From JBEPTX01 sp041691795 (GTDB lineage: Bacteria > Patescibacteriota > Saccharimonadia > Saccharimonadales > Saccharimonadaceae): a stretch of DNA of 64,000 bases. Of this stretch, positions 52,267 to 61,913 are shown in pieces; within the stretch, counting starts at the first letter, position 1, and the number at the start of each line of letters is the position of its first letter. Location: the NCBI GenBank assembly GCA_041691795.1, contig JBEPTX010000002.1, positions 1-64,000 of the forward strand, given 5' to 3'. Both the position numbers and the translations under genes were made by a program. The notes under the pieces were generated by a model. It was not told the DNA's origin, did not search any database, and worked only from the letters and a program-made list of their open reading frames with translations.

Positions 52267-53546
52267 AAATACAGGATGTCGTTGCGCGATCGACAGGCAG
52301 CTTAGTTCGTGCCAAATCTCGAACTATTTTGACCGTCAGCGCGATTGCGGTCGGTGCGTTTTCGATGACCATGGCGGTTGCAATGGGTCAGGGTGGCGGT
52401 GAATATGCGCAGCGTATCATTACGGCTAACACCGATGCCCGCTCACTTTGGGTGCTGAAAAAGCAGGATGATCAAGGAACGTCGAGCCGTCCGAGCGAGT
52501 ACACAGGCAACCCAACGCTCAAATTTAACAAAGTATCGGTTCAGCCGATTGATCAGTATGATTTGGATAAGATAGCTGCTGTGAGTGGGGTAGAAGTTAT
52601 TCAACCGGTCTTTACGATTAATTCTGCCTATGTAACGCGGCCGGGACAAAAGCAGTATCAGGCCGATATTGCTGTCACACGGTCGGGCGTTCGCCAAATT
52701 TATATTGCAGGCAGCGGTGATAATTTGAACGCAAATGAGGCAATTTTGCCGGATGGGTATCGTCAAGCGTTGGGCTTTTCGACGCCGCAATCGGCGATTG
52801 GTGCAACGGTTAGTATTACGGTCATTAATCAGGGAGAACCGGCTAATCCACCCAAGACATTTACGGCTAAAATCAGGGCGGTGACGCAGCAGTCAACGAT
52901 GTCGCTGGCGCTTGTGCCGTCGTCGATTTTAGTATCGCAAACAATGGCGCGGCAGATGAACGATTATGTCGTGGCAGGTACGTTTGCGCAGAATAGATTC
53001 ATTGCGGCCAATGCGCAATTGGATGCCAACGCGTCGATTGATGATGTAAAGCAGCAAATTATACAGTTGGGGTATGTGGCGCAGACACCTGGTGATGTGT
53101 ACGGGGCGTTATATCAGTTTGTTGGAGTATTCCAGCTGGTGTTGTTTGGATTTGGGATTATGGCGGTGGTGACAGCCGTGTTTGGAATCGTCAATACTCA
53201 ATATATTAGTGTTTTGGAACGCGTGCAAGAAATTGGACTTATGAAAGCACTGGGGATGGACCGGACGGCGGTCGGGCGGTTGTTCAAGATCGAGGCGGGA
53301 TTGATTGGACTAGCTGGAAGCTTGATTGGTGTGATCGTAGCGTTTGGTATTGGGATGATACTTAATCCACTTATTGTGATGTGGTTGGCGCTAGACCCAG
53401 GAACGACACTGATGAGGTTTACATTATTTGGCACATTCGGGGTAGTGATTGTCCTGACGATTACCTCCGTTGTTGCGGGATTATTCCCAGCCAGAAGCGC
53501 ATCGGAATTAGATCCGATCGACGCATTGCGAAGCGACAGGTTATAA
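52263..53546 (+). CDS. ABC transporter permease (MacB/FtsX-like), module 1
   Basis: A 427-residue permease with an N-terminal TM helix, a large extracytoplasmic domain (about 50-270) and three C-terminal TM helices ending in the FtsX-like DPIDALR motif. The C-terminal block VFGIVNTQYISVLERVQEIGLMKALGM is shared with the permease of module 2. Such transporters export lipids, peptides or antibiotics. The substrate is unknown. Confidence 0.9.
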   Translation: MKIQDVVARSTGSLVRAKSRTILTVSAIAVGAFSMTMAVAMGQGGGEYAQRIITANTDARSLWVLKKQDDQGTSSRPSEYTGNPTLKFNKVSVQPIDQYDLDKIAAVSGVEVIQPVFTINSAYVTRPGQKQYQADIAVTRSGVRQIYIAGSGDNLNANEAILPDGYRQALGFSTPQSAIGATVSITVINQGEPANPPKTFTAKIRAVTQQSTMSLALVPSSILVSQTMARQMNDYVVAGTFAQNRFIAANAQLDANASIDDVKQQIIQLGYVAQTPGDVYGALYQFVGVFQLVLFGFGIMAVVTAVFGIVNTQYISVLERVQEIGLMKALGMDRTAVGRLFKIEAGLIGLAGSLIGVIVAFGIGMILNPLIVMWLALDPGTTLMRFTLFGTFGVVIVLTITSVVAGLFPARSASELDPIDALRSDRL

Positions 53547-53567
53547 TTAGGAGAGAATTGAGGGTTT

Positions 53568-54287
53568 ATGATTGAGGTAAAACAAGTTACCAAAACGTAT
53601 GGCAAAAAACAGAATTTATTTACAGCGCTCGATAATGTCAGTGTGACGATTCCAAGCGGTGCGAGCGTGGCGATTGTTGGCAAGAGTGGATCTGGTAAAA
53701 GCACATTAATGCACACCATGAGTGGGCTAGATCGGCCGCAGACGGGCGAAGTTATTATTGATGGCCAGGATATTTTGAAGCTTAAATCAAAGGCAGTTGA
53801 TAAATTCCGTTCACAAGAAATGAGTTTTATTTTTCAGAGCTTTTTTGTTGAAGCCAATGAGAGCTGCTATGACAATATTAGCTTACTACTTGAGATTGCT
53901 GATGTGCCTGCAAAAGAGCACAAAGAACGAATCGAAAAGGCGCTTGCGGCAGTCGAATTAACAGATAAACGAAGGTCACGAGCTCGTGATTTGTCTGGTG
54001 GGCAAAAACAGCGTCTGGCAATTGCGCGGGCGATTGTGAATGATCCGAAAATCTTGTTTGCTGACGAACCAACAGGGAATTTGGACAGTGCAACTGGCCA
54101 GGTTGTTGAAGATCTGCTGTTTAGCTTTAACAAAAAACACGGGGTAACGCTGATTATCGTGACACATGATGAGGATTTGGCAGCCCGTTGTGATATGCAA
54201 ATTCGTATTCGTGATGGCAAAATTCAGTCGGCTGAACCAGTCAAAAAACTGGCACCGAAAAAACATAGTGTCAGGAGGATTCAGTAA
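53568..54287 (+). CDS. ABC transporter ATPase (MacB/LolD type), module 2
   Basis: A 239-residue ATPase with the same set of motifs (GKSGSGKS, LSGGQKQR, ILFADEPTGNLD) as the ATPase of module 1. Lys/Arg-rich C-terminal tail. It follows permease 1 by 21 nt with the SD AGGAGAG. Its stop overlaps the start of permease 2 by one base (TAATG). Confidence 0.92.
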   Translation: MIEVKQVTKTYGKKQNLFTALDNVSVTIPSGASVAIVGKSGSGKSTLMHTMSGLDRPQTGEVIIDGQDILKLKSKAVDKFRSQEMSFIFQSFFVEANESCYDNISLLLEIADVPAKEHKERIEKALAAVELTDKRRSRARDLSGGQKQRLAIARAIVNDPKILFADEPTGNLDSATGQVVEDLLFSFNKKHGVTLIIVTHDEDLAARCDMQIRIRDGKIQSAEPVKKLAPKKHSVRRIQ

Positions 54288-55651
54288 TGAAAATGCGTTA
54301 TACGATTAGACGTGCGGGGCGTAGTTTGCGCCATGCCAAGGTTCGCACATTGCTGACGAGTTTGGCGATTGCTGTCGGTGCATTTACACTGACATTGTCA
54401 CTAGCAGCAGGTGAAGGTTCGCGCGAATATGCTGATAAATTGATTGGCTCTAATATCAATCCGCGGGCGCTATTGATTGTGAAGGACAAAGCGTTCTTTA
54501 GCGGTGGCCAAAAGAGTAGTGGACTTGATGAATATAGTACGAATACGACCACGGCTGGGCGTGGAGGGGCAAAAATCCAACAGCTCACTCAGGCGGATGT
54601 TGATAAATTGGCTGGCCGAAGCGATCTGACACAGGTTCGGCCTGTCTACCAATTAAGTGCAAAATATTTGACCGTTGAGGGTAATAGCAAGAAATTTACA
54701 GCCGAAGTAAATGCCTATGATTCGACAATTCGTAACGAAACTGCAGCGGGGTCGATCCCGTCCCTTGGAACGCAGATTGGTGATAACGATATGATTATGC
54801 CAGAACAGTTTGCAGCGACATTGGGCCAGAGTGCCGCAAATTTGATTGGCAAAAAAGTAACACTAACGATCGCCAAACCAAATAGCGCGCCAACACAAGA
54901 TCAGATTAATCAGATTGTCTCGACACAGGGAGTGGCTGGGTTGAATGCATTGACCCAGGGCCAAACAAAGGACGTTAGTTTCACTATTCGTGGGCTGGCC
55001 AAAAAGTCATCGACAGCACTGACTGCGGGGACGGCCTTGCAGATTTCACCTAGTCAGGCGCGTTCAATTGCTGAATATACGACTAAAGGGACTGATAATT
55101 ATCAGAAATATACTGCCGTGACGGCCCTAGCGTCGGGTAGTAACAAAGCAGAAGATGTTAAAGCGGCACTAGAAAAAGCAGGGTATGCCGCCGAAACAGC
55201 CAAGGATTTGCAGAATTTGCTGTTTACAATTGTGAACACTTTGCAGGGCATTGTGATTGGATTCGGTGTTTTGGCACTTGTCGCTAGCGTGTTTGGAATC
55301 ATTAATACGCAGTATATCAGCGTGTTAGAGCGCACTCAACAGATTGGACTGATGAAAGCCCTCGGCATGCGCCGTCGTGATGTAGCACGACTGTTCCGCT
55401 ACGAAGCGGCCTGGATTGGATTGCTGGGCGGTGTGATTGGGTCGGGAGCTGCCTGGGCGCTCGGAACATCAATTAATCCATGGCTTACGAATCTGCTAAG
55501 TCTAGGTGATGGTAATAGTATTCTGGTTTTCCAGCCAATTCCGATGATTCTGTTGATTATCGCACTGATGATTATCGCAATTGTTGCGGGGTATTTGCCA
55601 GCGCGCAAAGCGGCACGATTAGATCCAATCGAAGCATTACGGACAGAGTAA
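54287..55651 (+). CDS. ABC transporter permease (MacB/FtsX-like), module 2
   Basis: A 454-residue permease similar to the module 1 permease: N-terminal TM, extracytoplasmic region (about 50-310) and three C-terminal TM helices. VFGIINTQYISVLERTQQIGLMKALGM is nearly identical to the module 1 block; the extracytoplasmic domains have diverged. The end RLDPIEALRTE is family-typical. Two half-transporters could form homodimers or a heterodimer. Confidence 0.9.
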   Translation: MKMRYTIRRAGRSLRHAKVRTLLTSLAIAVGAFTLTLSLAAGEGSREYADKLIGSNINPRALLIVKDKAFFSGGQKSSGLDEYSTNTTTAGRGGAKIQQLTQADVDKLAGRSDLTQVRPVYQLSAKYLTVEGNSKKFTAEVNAYDSTIRNETAAGSIPSLGTQIGDNDMIMPEQFAATLGQSAANLIGKKVTLTIAKPNSAPTQDQINQIVSTQGVAGLNALTQGQTKDVSFTIRGLAKKSSTALTAGTALQISPSQARSIAEYTTKGTDNYQKYTAVTALASGSNKAEDVKAALEKAGYAAETAKDLQNLLFTIVNTLQGIVIGFGVLALVASVFGIINTQYISVLERTQQIGLMKALGMRRRDVARLFRYEAAWIGLLGGVIGSGAAWALGTSINPWLTNLLSLGDGNSILVFQPIPMILLIIALMIIAIVAGYLPARKAARLDPIEALRTE

Positions 55652-55665
55652 AAACGTCAGGCTAT

Positions 55666-55703
55666 GAAAGTGGCTCTGGTCGCGATGACCAGAGCCGACT
55701 TTT
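55666..55703. terminator. Bidirectional terminator between ABC module and orphan membrane gene
   Basis: A perfect 10-bp stem GGCTCTGGTC gcgat GACCAGAGCC is extended by AAAGT/ACTTT with one bulged base. It sits between two convergent genes. Confidence 0.75.
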
Positions 55704-55708
55704 CAGGA

Positions 55709-56008
55709 CTAACGGTAGAGCTGTTTGCTGTGGCAATGAAGCCACTTATTCCTCCTGCGTTCGATCACCGGTATCAGTCCGATGCCGTATCCCAGGACGG
55801 CCGCACCGATCAGGTAACTGATCGCCAAGGGCACCGACGGTCTCATCGTGTTCGACAGGTAGTTGAGCACGAGCATGAGTCCCGTAAGTGTGCCGAGGAG
55901 AAGTCCGATTGCCGGGCCTATGCTTTTCTCTCGCAGGCCACCCATGTAGATGTAGCCAAAGTAAGATTTCTTTTCGGCCTCATCACAGGACCAGTTCGGG
56001 TCGTGCAT
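55709..56008 (-). CDS. Small orphan membrane protein of higher G+C
   Basis: A 99-residue protein with two hydrophobic segments (about 28-48 and 59-80) and a basic, Arg-rich tail (RRRNKW). Two 60-bp stretches counted within it (55741-55860) are 58-60% G+C, versus about 48% in a stretch of the neighbouring serS. The codons (CTC, GTG, GGC) look actinobacterial. An SD (AAGGAGCAC) lies before the ATG. A recent transfer, for example from an actinobacterial host, is a reasonable inference. Function unknown. Confidence 0.6.
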   Translation of the reverse strand: MHDPNWSCDEAEKKSYFGYIYMGGLREKSIGPAIGLLLGTLTGLMLVLNYLSNTMRPSVPLAISYLIGAAVLGYGIGLIPVIERRRNKWLHCHSKQLYR

Positions 56009-56131
56009 TGTGCTCCTTACTAAACTCGTTGTAGGTACTCTGAAAAGCTGTTACTATTATACTACTTATGTATCGTAAAGTCAATATCAAGCGGACTACC
56101 AATAACGCAATCTTTCCTCTATAATGACACC

Positions 56132-57436
56132 ATGTTAGATATTAGATATGTACGCGACAATGCAGAACGCGTCAAAGAGTTCTCGAAACAAAAAGGTTAT
56201 GAGGTTGATGTTGATTCGCTACTGAAATCAGACGACGAGCGCCGTGAATTGCAACAAAAAGCAGATGAGCTACGGACTGAGCGCAATAGTATTGCTGATG
56301 CGATGAAAAAAGCAGGTGGCAAGCCGGACGAGCAGCAAGTTGAGCGTGGCCGGGTGCTGAAGACAGAAATTAGCGAAGTTGAAGAGCGACTTCGGCTGGT
56401 TGACGAAGCATTTGGCGCACTCCTAAAAGCGATTCCAAATGAACCAACAGCCGATGTTCCGATTGGTGCAACCGAAGATGAAAATGTTGTTAGCAAACAG
56501 GTTGGTGATAAACCACGATTTGATTTTGCCCCTAAGCAACATTATGAATTGGCCGAACCGAAAGATTGGATTGATAAGCAACGCGCGGCCAAAATTTCTG
56601 GCAGCCGATTTGCGTATTTAAAGGGTAATTTGGTGCAATTGCAGTTTGCAATCATTCAGTTTGTGATGAATACGCTGGGTGATGAGCAGGTGATTGCAAA
56701 ACTTATCAAGGAAAACGACCTGAATTTGGTGGCGAAACCATTCGTGCCAGTCTTGCCGCCAGCGATGCTACGAACAGAACCATATGTGGCCAGTGCGCGT
56801 TTGAATGCCGAAGAAGTGACGTATAAGATTGAGCAAGATGATTTGTGGTTGAATGCCAGCGCCGAGCATACGCTTTGCACGATGTATTGGAATGAAATAC
56901 TACCAGACGACATGTTGCCAATTCGCTATTTGGGCTATAGTACGTCGTTTCGCCGCGAGGCAGGCACGTATGGCAAAGATACCGAGGGTATTTTGCGCAT
57001 GCACCAGTTCGATAAGTTGGAAATGGAAGTCTTTAGCACGGCCGAAACTGGGCTGGAAGAGCACAAATTATTGGTTGCGATTCAGGAGCATTTGATGCAG
57101 CATCTCGGGATTCCGTACCAAGTTCTCACCAAGTGTACGGCCGATATTGGCAAACCAAATGCACGCGGCGTTGATATCGAAGCCTGGCTGCCTGGGCAAG
57201 ATCAATATCGTGAGACACACACGGCTGATTACATGACTGATTACCAAGCGCGTGATCTAAAAATTCGAACAAAACGGGCTGATGGAACGATGGAATTGGT
57301 TCATACCAATGATGCGACGGCTTTTGCGCTGGGCCGTGCGATGATTGCGATTATCGAGAATTATCAAGACAAAGACGGCAATGTGACGATTCCTGACGCA
57401 CTTCGCCAGTATCTGGGTGGTCGCGAAACTCTTTAA
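56132..57436 (+). CDS. serS: Seryl-tRNA synthetase
   Basis: A 434-residue class II synthetase. The N-terminal coiled-coil arm (about 1-110) binds the long variable arm of tRNA(Ser). Motif 2 is FRREAGTYGKDTEGILRMHQFDKLEMEVF and motif 3 is NDATAFALGRAMIAIIENYQ. TATAAT (56120-56125) ends 6 nt before the ATG, giving a leaderless mRNA. The next gene, hpf, has its own promoter. Confidence 0.96.
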   Translation: MLDIRYVRDNAERVKEFSKQKGYEVDVDSLLKSDDERRELQQKADELRTERNSIADAMKKAGGKPDEQQVERGRVLKTEISEVEERLRLVDEAFGALLKAIPNEPTADVPIGATEDENVVSKQVGDKPRFDFAPKQHYELAEPKDWIDKQRAAKISGSRFAYLKGNLVQLQFAIIQFVMNTLGDEQVIAKLIKENDLNLVAKPFVPVLPPAMLRTEPYVASARLNAEEVTYKIEQDDLWLNASAEHTLCTMYWNEILPDDMLPIRYLGYSTSFRREAGTYGKDTEGILRMHQFDKLEMEVFSTAETGLEEHKLLVAIQEHLMQHLGIPYQVLTKCTADIGKPNARGVDIEAWLPGQDQYRETHTADYMTDYQARDLKIRTKRADGTMELVHTNDATAFALGRAMIAIIENYQDKDGNVTIPDALRQYLGGRETL

Positions 57437-57496
57437 AACTTGCTATAATAAGAGTATCGAACCAAGCATGGTCTGTCGGGCCAAGGAGGGTAGCAA

Positions 57497-57868
57497 ATGA
57501 TAAATTCAATCACCATCACGGGAGTCAAATTTGACTTGGATGAAACGACCAAAAAGTACGTCATCAAAAAGATAGGGAGATTGGATCGCTACTTACCACG
57601 GCACGCTCGCAAAAGCGCGAGTGCTGATGTGCTACTAAAAGAAGTAAATCGTGATCATGGTAACAAATACGAAGCTGAGGTGACTTTGAATGTGCCTGAT
57701 CGTCAGTTGACTGCCAAGGACACGACGGTCAATGTGCTTGCGGCACTAGATATTGTTGAGGCAAAATTGGCGGCTCAGCTACACAAATACAAGGATACGA
57801 ATATTGCACACATCGGACGACGTGGCGTATTGGCGCGGTTTAAGCGTAGTTACGGCCGCGAAGCCTAG
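57497..57868 (+). CDS. hpf: Ribosome hibernation promoting factor (short form)
   Basis: A 123-residue protein of the HPF/RaiA (YfiA) family that binds the 30S decoding region in resting cells. The core ITITGVKFDLDETTKKYVIKKIGRLDRYLP and the strand KYEAEVTLNVPDRQLTAKD are family-typical. There is no long C-terminal dimerisation domain. TATAAT (near 57445) lies about 50 nt upstream, and the SD AAGGAGGG is strong, unlike its leaderless neighbours. Confidence 0.92.
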   Translation: MINSITITGVKFDLDETTKKYVIKKIGRLDRYLPRHARKSASADVLLKEVNRDHGNKYEAEVTLNVPDRQLTAKDTTVNVLAALDIVEAKLAAQLHKYKDTNIAHIGRRGVLARFKRSYGREA

Positions 57869-57974
57869 TATTTAGCAAGATTCTTGCCAATTCACCTCTT
57901 TTATATTGCCGCAAAACGGGGTATAATTAGTAACAGTTAATTTCAGACTATTTCAGTAGCAAGGGTATATTTCT

Positions 57975-60596
57975 ATGGTCAGTCGACAAAAGGTGCTAAC
58001 AAAAGTATTTGGTGATCCGCAAAAAAGGCTTCTTAAAGCCCTTGAGAAAAGAGTGGTAACGATCAATGATCTCACCGAAAAATACAAAAAAATGACCAAA
58101 CCAGAGCTGAAAAAGCAAACGGAAGTTCTAAAAGAACGCTTGGCCAAAAAAGAAACTCTAGATGACATTCTGCCAGATGCATTTGCACTCGTGCGCGAAG
58201 CGAGTGATCGAGTACTGGGAATGCGCCATTTTGATGTGCAGCTGATCGGTGGTATCGTGCTCCACAACGGTGATATCGCCGAGATGAAAACCGGTGAGGG
58301 TAAAACGCTTGTCGCAACGTTGCCTGTGTATTTGAATGCGCTTAGCGCCAAAGGTGTTCACTTTGTGACTGTCAACGATTATTTGGCACAACGTGACGCT
58401 GGTTGGATGGGGCAAGTCTACGACTTTCTCGGGATGAGCACAGGTATCATCGTCAATGATGCGTCATTTGTTTTTGATCGTGATTACGACAACGAAGCCC
58501 ATGACGACCCACGTATGCGAAAACTTCGCCCTGTTTCACGTAAGGAAGCCTACGCGGCAGACATTACCTACGGTACAAACAACGAATATGGATTTGATTA
58601 TTTGCGTGACAACATGGTAAATGAAGTTGATTTGTTACGTCAGCGCGAACTTAGTTTTGCGATTGTTGACGAAGCTGACAGTATCTTGATCGATGAAGCG
58701 CGTACGCCACTTATCATCAGCGCACCTGCAGCTGAAAACCCTGATAGTTACTATCAGTTTGCTAAGATCGCGGCAAAATTAACAGATACAGATTACATTC
58801 TCGACGAAAAGCGCCGCAGCGTTTCATTGACCGACGAAGGCGTCGAAAAGATTCAGAAAATGCTGGGAATAAAAAACTTGTACACCCCGGAATACATTCG
58901 TTCGGTCTATCACATGGACCAGGCGCTCAAGGCCGAGACGATCTTCCACCGAGATAAAGATTATGTGGTAACCAACGACGGCGAAGTGATTATTGTCGAC
59001 GAACACACTGGTCGTTTGATGCAAGGTCGTCGCTATAACGAGGGACTTCACCAGGCAATCGAAGCCAAAGAAAACGTGCCAGTACTACAGGAAAGCATGA
59101 CACTTGCGACGGTTTCATTCCAGAACTATTTCCGTCTGTATGACAAGCTTGCCGGTATGACAGGTACGGCATTTACGGAGGCCGAAGAGTTCCAGCAGAT
59201 TTACGAATTGGATGTTATCCAGGTTCCATCGAACCGACCAATTAGTCGTATCGACCACGAAGATTTGATTTTTAAAACCGAAAAGGGCAAATTAAAGGCC
59301 GTTGCTGATGCGATCAAAGAATATCACGAAGCAGGTCGTCCAGTCTTGGTTGGTTCTGCATCAATTTCTAAAAACGAATTGATTGCAACTTGGTTGGACA
59401 AAGAAAAGGTTCCCTACGAAATTTTGAATGCTAAAAACAACGAACGCGAAGCTGCGATTGTCGCCAAAGCTGGCGAAAAAGGTGCGATTACACTGGCAAC
59501 AAACATTGCTGGTCGCGGTACCGACATTGTGCTTGGCGAAGGTGTCAAAGACCTTGGTGGGTTGGTGGTGATTGGGTCTGAACGGCACGAATCACGCCGT
59601 ATCGATAATCAGCTACGTGGACGTGGTGGTCGTCAGGGTGATCCTGGCGAAACACAATTCTATGTCAGTACCGAAGACGATTTGATGCGTATTTTCCAGG
59701 GCGAACGTATTGCAAGCCTGATGGACAAACTAGGCGTAGACGAAAGTACGCCAATCCAGAACAAAGCCGTCAGCAAGACACTAGAAGCTGCCCAGAAACG
59801 TGTCGAAGGCTACAACTTTGATACGCGTAAAAATGTTGTTCAGTATGATAATGTTATCAACCGCCACCGTCGTGTCGTCTACGTGATGCGTCGCAAGATT
59901 TTGGAAGGCGACGATATCAAGCCTGAAATCGAACGTTTGATTGAAGAAAAAGTTCGTGAGCTGACTGTCGTTCCTGCCAAGAATAATAAGAATTTTGCCG
60001 AAGAATTTGAATCTGTTTTCCCACTTGATGGTAAGAAAATTACAGCTATTGGTGTCGAGAAAAAGGACAAGCTGCGCTACGAGCTAGCCAAAAAAGAAGT
60101 CGACAGTCTCTATAACGAAAAAGAGCAGGAATTAACATCAGAAGTCACCCGCAAGGTTGAGCGTGAAATTTACATGCAGGTGCTTGATACTTTGTGGATG
60201 CAACACCTTGAAAACATGCAACATCTGCGTGAAGGTATTCACTGGCGCAGTGTTGGTCAACGTGATCCGCTCGTCGAATATCGTGCCGAAAGTTCAAAAC
60301 TATTTGAAAGTTTGCAGGCAACACTTCGTGATGAAGTCCTACGTGCGATCATGCATGTTCGACCAAATGATGTCATTATTGTGGCTGACGAAGAACACGA
60401 AACAGAATTAACACGACTGGCTGAAGATTCTGTTGAACGTGGTGTCAACGAAGTAACTGGCGGTGAGCAAAACCGTGATGAAGATTTTAGTAAAACGAAA
60501 AAAGCCAAAGTTGCGAGTGAAGCTAACAAAGTGAAAAATGATGCGCGCAAGAAGAAAAAAGCGCAGCGTCAAAACAAAAAAAAGAATCGCAAATAG
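57975..60596 (+). CDS. secA: Preprotein translocase ATPase SecA
   Basis: An 873-residue motor that pushes secretory proteins through SecYEG. Walker A is MKTGEGKTLVA, the DEAD box is VDEADSILIDEA, and the second nucleotide fold includes TNIAGRGTDI and RIDNQLRGRGGRQGDPG. The preprotein cross-linking domain is inside. The C-terminus lacks the zinc-binding Cys motif and ends in a Lys-rich tail instead. A TATAAT lies about 50 nt upstream. No strong SD was seen. Confidence 0.97.
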   Translation: MVSRQKVLTKVFGDPQKRLLKALEKRVVTINDLTEKYKKMTKPELKKQTEVLKERLAKKETLDDILPDAFALVREASDRVLGMRHFDVQLIGGIVLHNGDIAEMKTGEGKTLVATLPVYLNALSAKGVHFVTVNDYLAQRDAGWMGQVYDFLGMSTGIIVNDASFVFDRDYDNEAHDDPRMRKLRPVSRKEAYAADITYGTNNEYGFDYLRDNMVNEVDLLRQRELSFAIVDEADSILIDEARTPLIISAPAAENPDSYYQFAKIAAKLTDTDYILDEKRRSVSLTDEGVEKIQKMLGIKNLYTPEYIRSVYHMDQALKAETIFHRDKDYVVTNDGEVIIVDEHTGRLMQGRRYNEGLHQAIEAKENVPVLQESMTLATVSFQNYFRLYDKLAGMTGTAFTEAEEFQQIYELDVIQVPSNRPISRIDHEDLIFKTEKGKLKAVADAIKEYHEAGRPVLVGSASISKNELIATWLDKEKVPYEILNAKNNEREAAIVAKAGEKGAITLATNIAGRGTDIVLGEGVKDLGGLVVIGSERHESRRIDNQLRGRGGRQGDPGETQFYVSTEDDLMRIFQGERIASLMDKLGVDESTPIQNKAVSKTLEAAQKRVEGYNFDTRKNVVQYDNVINRHRRVVYVMRRKILEGDDIKPEIERLIEEKVRELTVVPAKNNKNFAEEFESVFPLDGKKITAIGVEKKDKLRYELAKKEVDSLYNEKEQELTSEVTRKVEREIYMQVLDTLWMQHLENMQHLREGIHWRSVGQRDPLVEYRAESSKLFESLQATLRDEVLRAIMHVRPNDVIIVADEEHETELTRLAEDSVERGVNEVTGGEQNRDEDFSKTKKAKVASEANKVKNDARKKKKAQRQNKKKNRK

Positions 60597-60617
60597 GGTA
60601 AGGGCAGAAAGCAAAGC

Positions 60618-61904
60618 ATGAAACATACTGTCGAAGAAGTACGATTAAAAAATGGCGCCCGCGGACTACTCATTGATGTACCCGGTGCGACGGTGATGAG
60701 CTTTCAATTCCAGTTTCGGGCTGGTAATCGCTACGTTGCGGACCAAGATATTTACGAAACTGCACACATCATGGAACACATGGCATTTGGTGCTAATGCC
60801 AAATTCAAAAGCGAGCATGATTTTGAGGCTGAATTTACCAAAAACGGTGCTTATCACAATGCCTATACTAGTGATATGAGCATGGTCTATGTTGCCGACT
60901 GCGCGGATTTTGAATGGGATCGGATCTTCCAGCTGCAACGCGTTGCTATCTGTCAGCCACGTTTTAATCCTGATGAATTAGAAGCCGAAAAAGGCAATGT
61001 CAAAAGTGAATTAACAGGTTATTTGAACAATCATAACCGCGTGTTATGGCCAAAAGTTCAGCAAGCACTTGGTGAAAATATTCTGACATTTCCGCAGCGG
61101 CTTCGTACGATTCCGAGTGTGACGTTGAAGGATATCCAGGAACATCATGCACGTACTCATACTGCAGGTAATATGCGTTTTGTTATTGCCGGGCGACTGT
61201 ATGGTCGCAAGAGTGATATCAAACGCCAATTAGAAGAGTGGGAATTGGGACCCGGTGCACGTTTTGAGGCACCACGCGATGTGTTTGTCAGTGGCAAACC
61301 GACACTTATTCGTCGCAAAGAAGCATCGAACCTAACATTTGCCTGGTCGATGATTGTCCCACGCGAACTGAGCGACGAAGAATCGGATGCGATGAACTGT
61401 TTGGATCATATTTTGACCGGTACCATGCATTCACGTATTTATGGTGCTGCTCGTAAAAAGGGTTTGGCATATGGAATGTTTAGCGACACATCAGTCGGAT
61501 TCCATGATAGTAGTTGGGATTTTGGTGGGCAGGTAAATCTAGAAACAGCCGGTGCGTTGTTTGATATTATCGTTCGCGAGATGAAGCATGTGCTCGATGG
61601 CAAGATTACCCAGGCAGAAATTGATGCAGCAAAATCATACGCGCTTGGTCGCCATCAAATGGGTGCACAGACTGTTGCGCAGATCAGTAATTTTTATACG
61701 AATCGCTATTTTGCAGATGATATCGTCAAAGATTATGAGAGAGTTCCAGATTCGATCAACAAAACATCGCTTGATTGTATGATCTCTACCGCTCGTGAAT
61801 TCATGAGTCACAATATATTTGTTTTGGCTGGTGTGAGTAGCGGTGAAAAGAGTGAAATCGCTGAACTTAACGACAAACTAGCGCCACTTTTCGAAACACG
61901 CTAG
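60618..61904 (+). CDS. M16 family metallopeptidase
   Basis: A 428-residue zinc peptidase of the pitrilysin/processing-peptidase family. The inverted zinc motif HxxEH is HIMEH (residues 50-54), with the distal Glu in ELEAEKGNVKSEL. A second, catalytically silent half (about 230-428) gives the usual two-domain clamp. It follows secA by 21 nt. Targets are unknown. These enzymes often degrade short peptides such as cleaved signal or leader peptides. Confidence 0.9.
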   Translation: MKHTVEEVRLKNGARGLLIDVPGATVMSFQFQFRAGNRYVADQDIYETAHIMEHMAFGANAKFKSEHDFEAEFTKNGAYHNAYTSDMSMVYVADCADFEWDRIFQLQRVAICQPRFNPDELEAEKGNVKSELTGYLNNHNRVLWPKVQQALGENILTFPQRLRTIPSVTLKDIQEHHARTHTAGNMRFVIAGRLYGRKSDIKRQLEEWELGPGARFEAPRDVFVSGKPTLIRRKEASNLTFAWSMIVPRELSDEESDAMNCLDHILTGTMHSRIYGAARKKGLAYGMFSDTSVGFHDSSWDFGGQVNLETAGALFDIIVREMKHVLDGKITQAEIDAAKSYALGRHQMGAQTVAQISNFYTNRYFADDIVKDYERVPDSINKTSLDCMISTAREFMSHNIFVLAGVSSGEKSEIAELNDKLAPLFETR

Positions 61905-61913
61905 AATAAGCAT

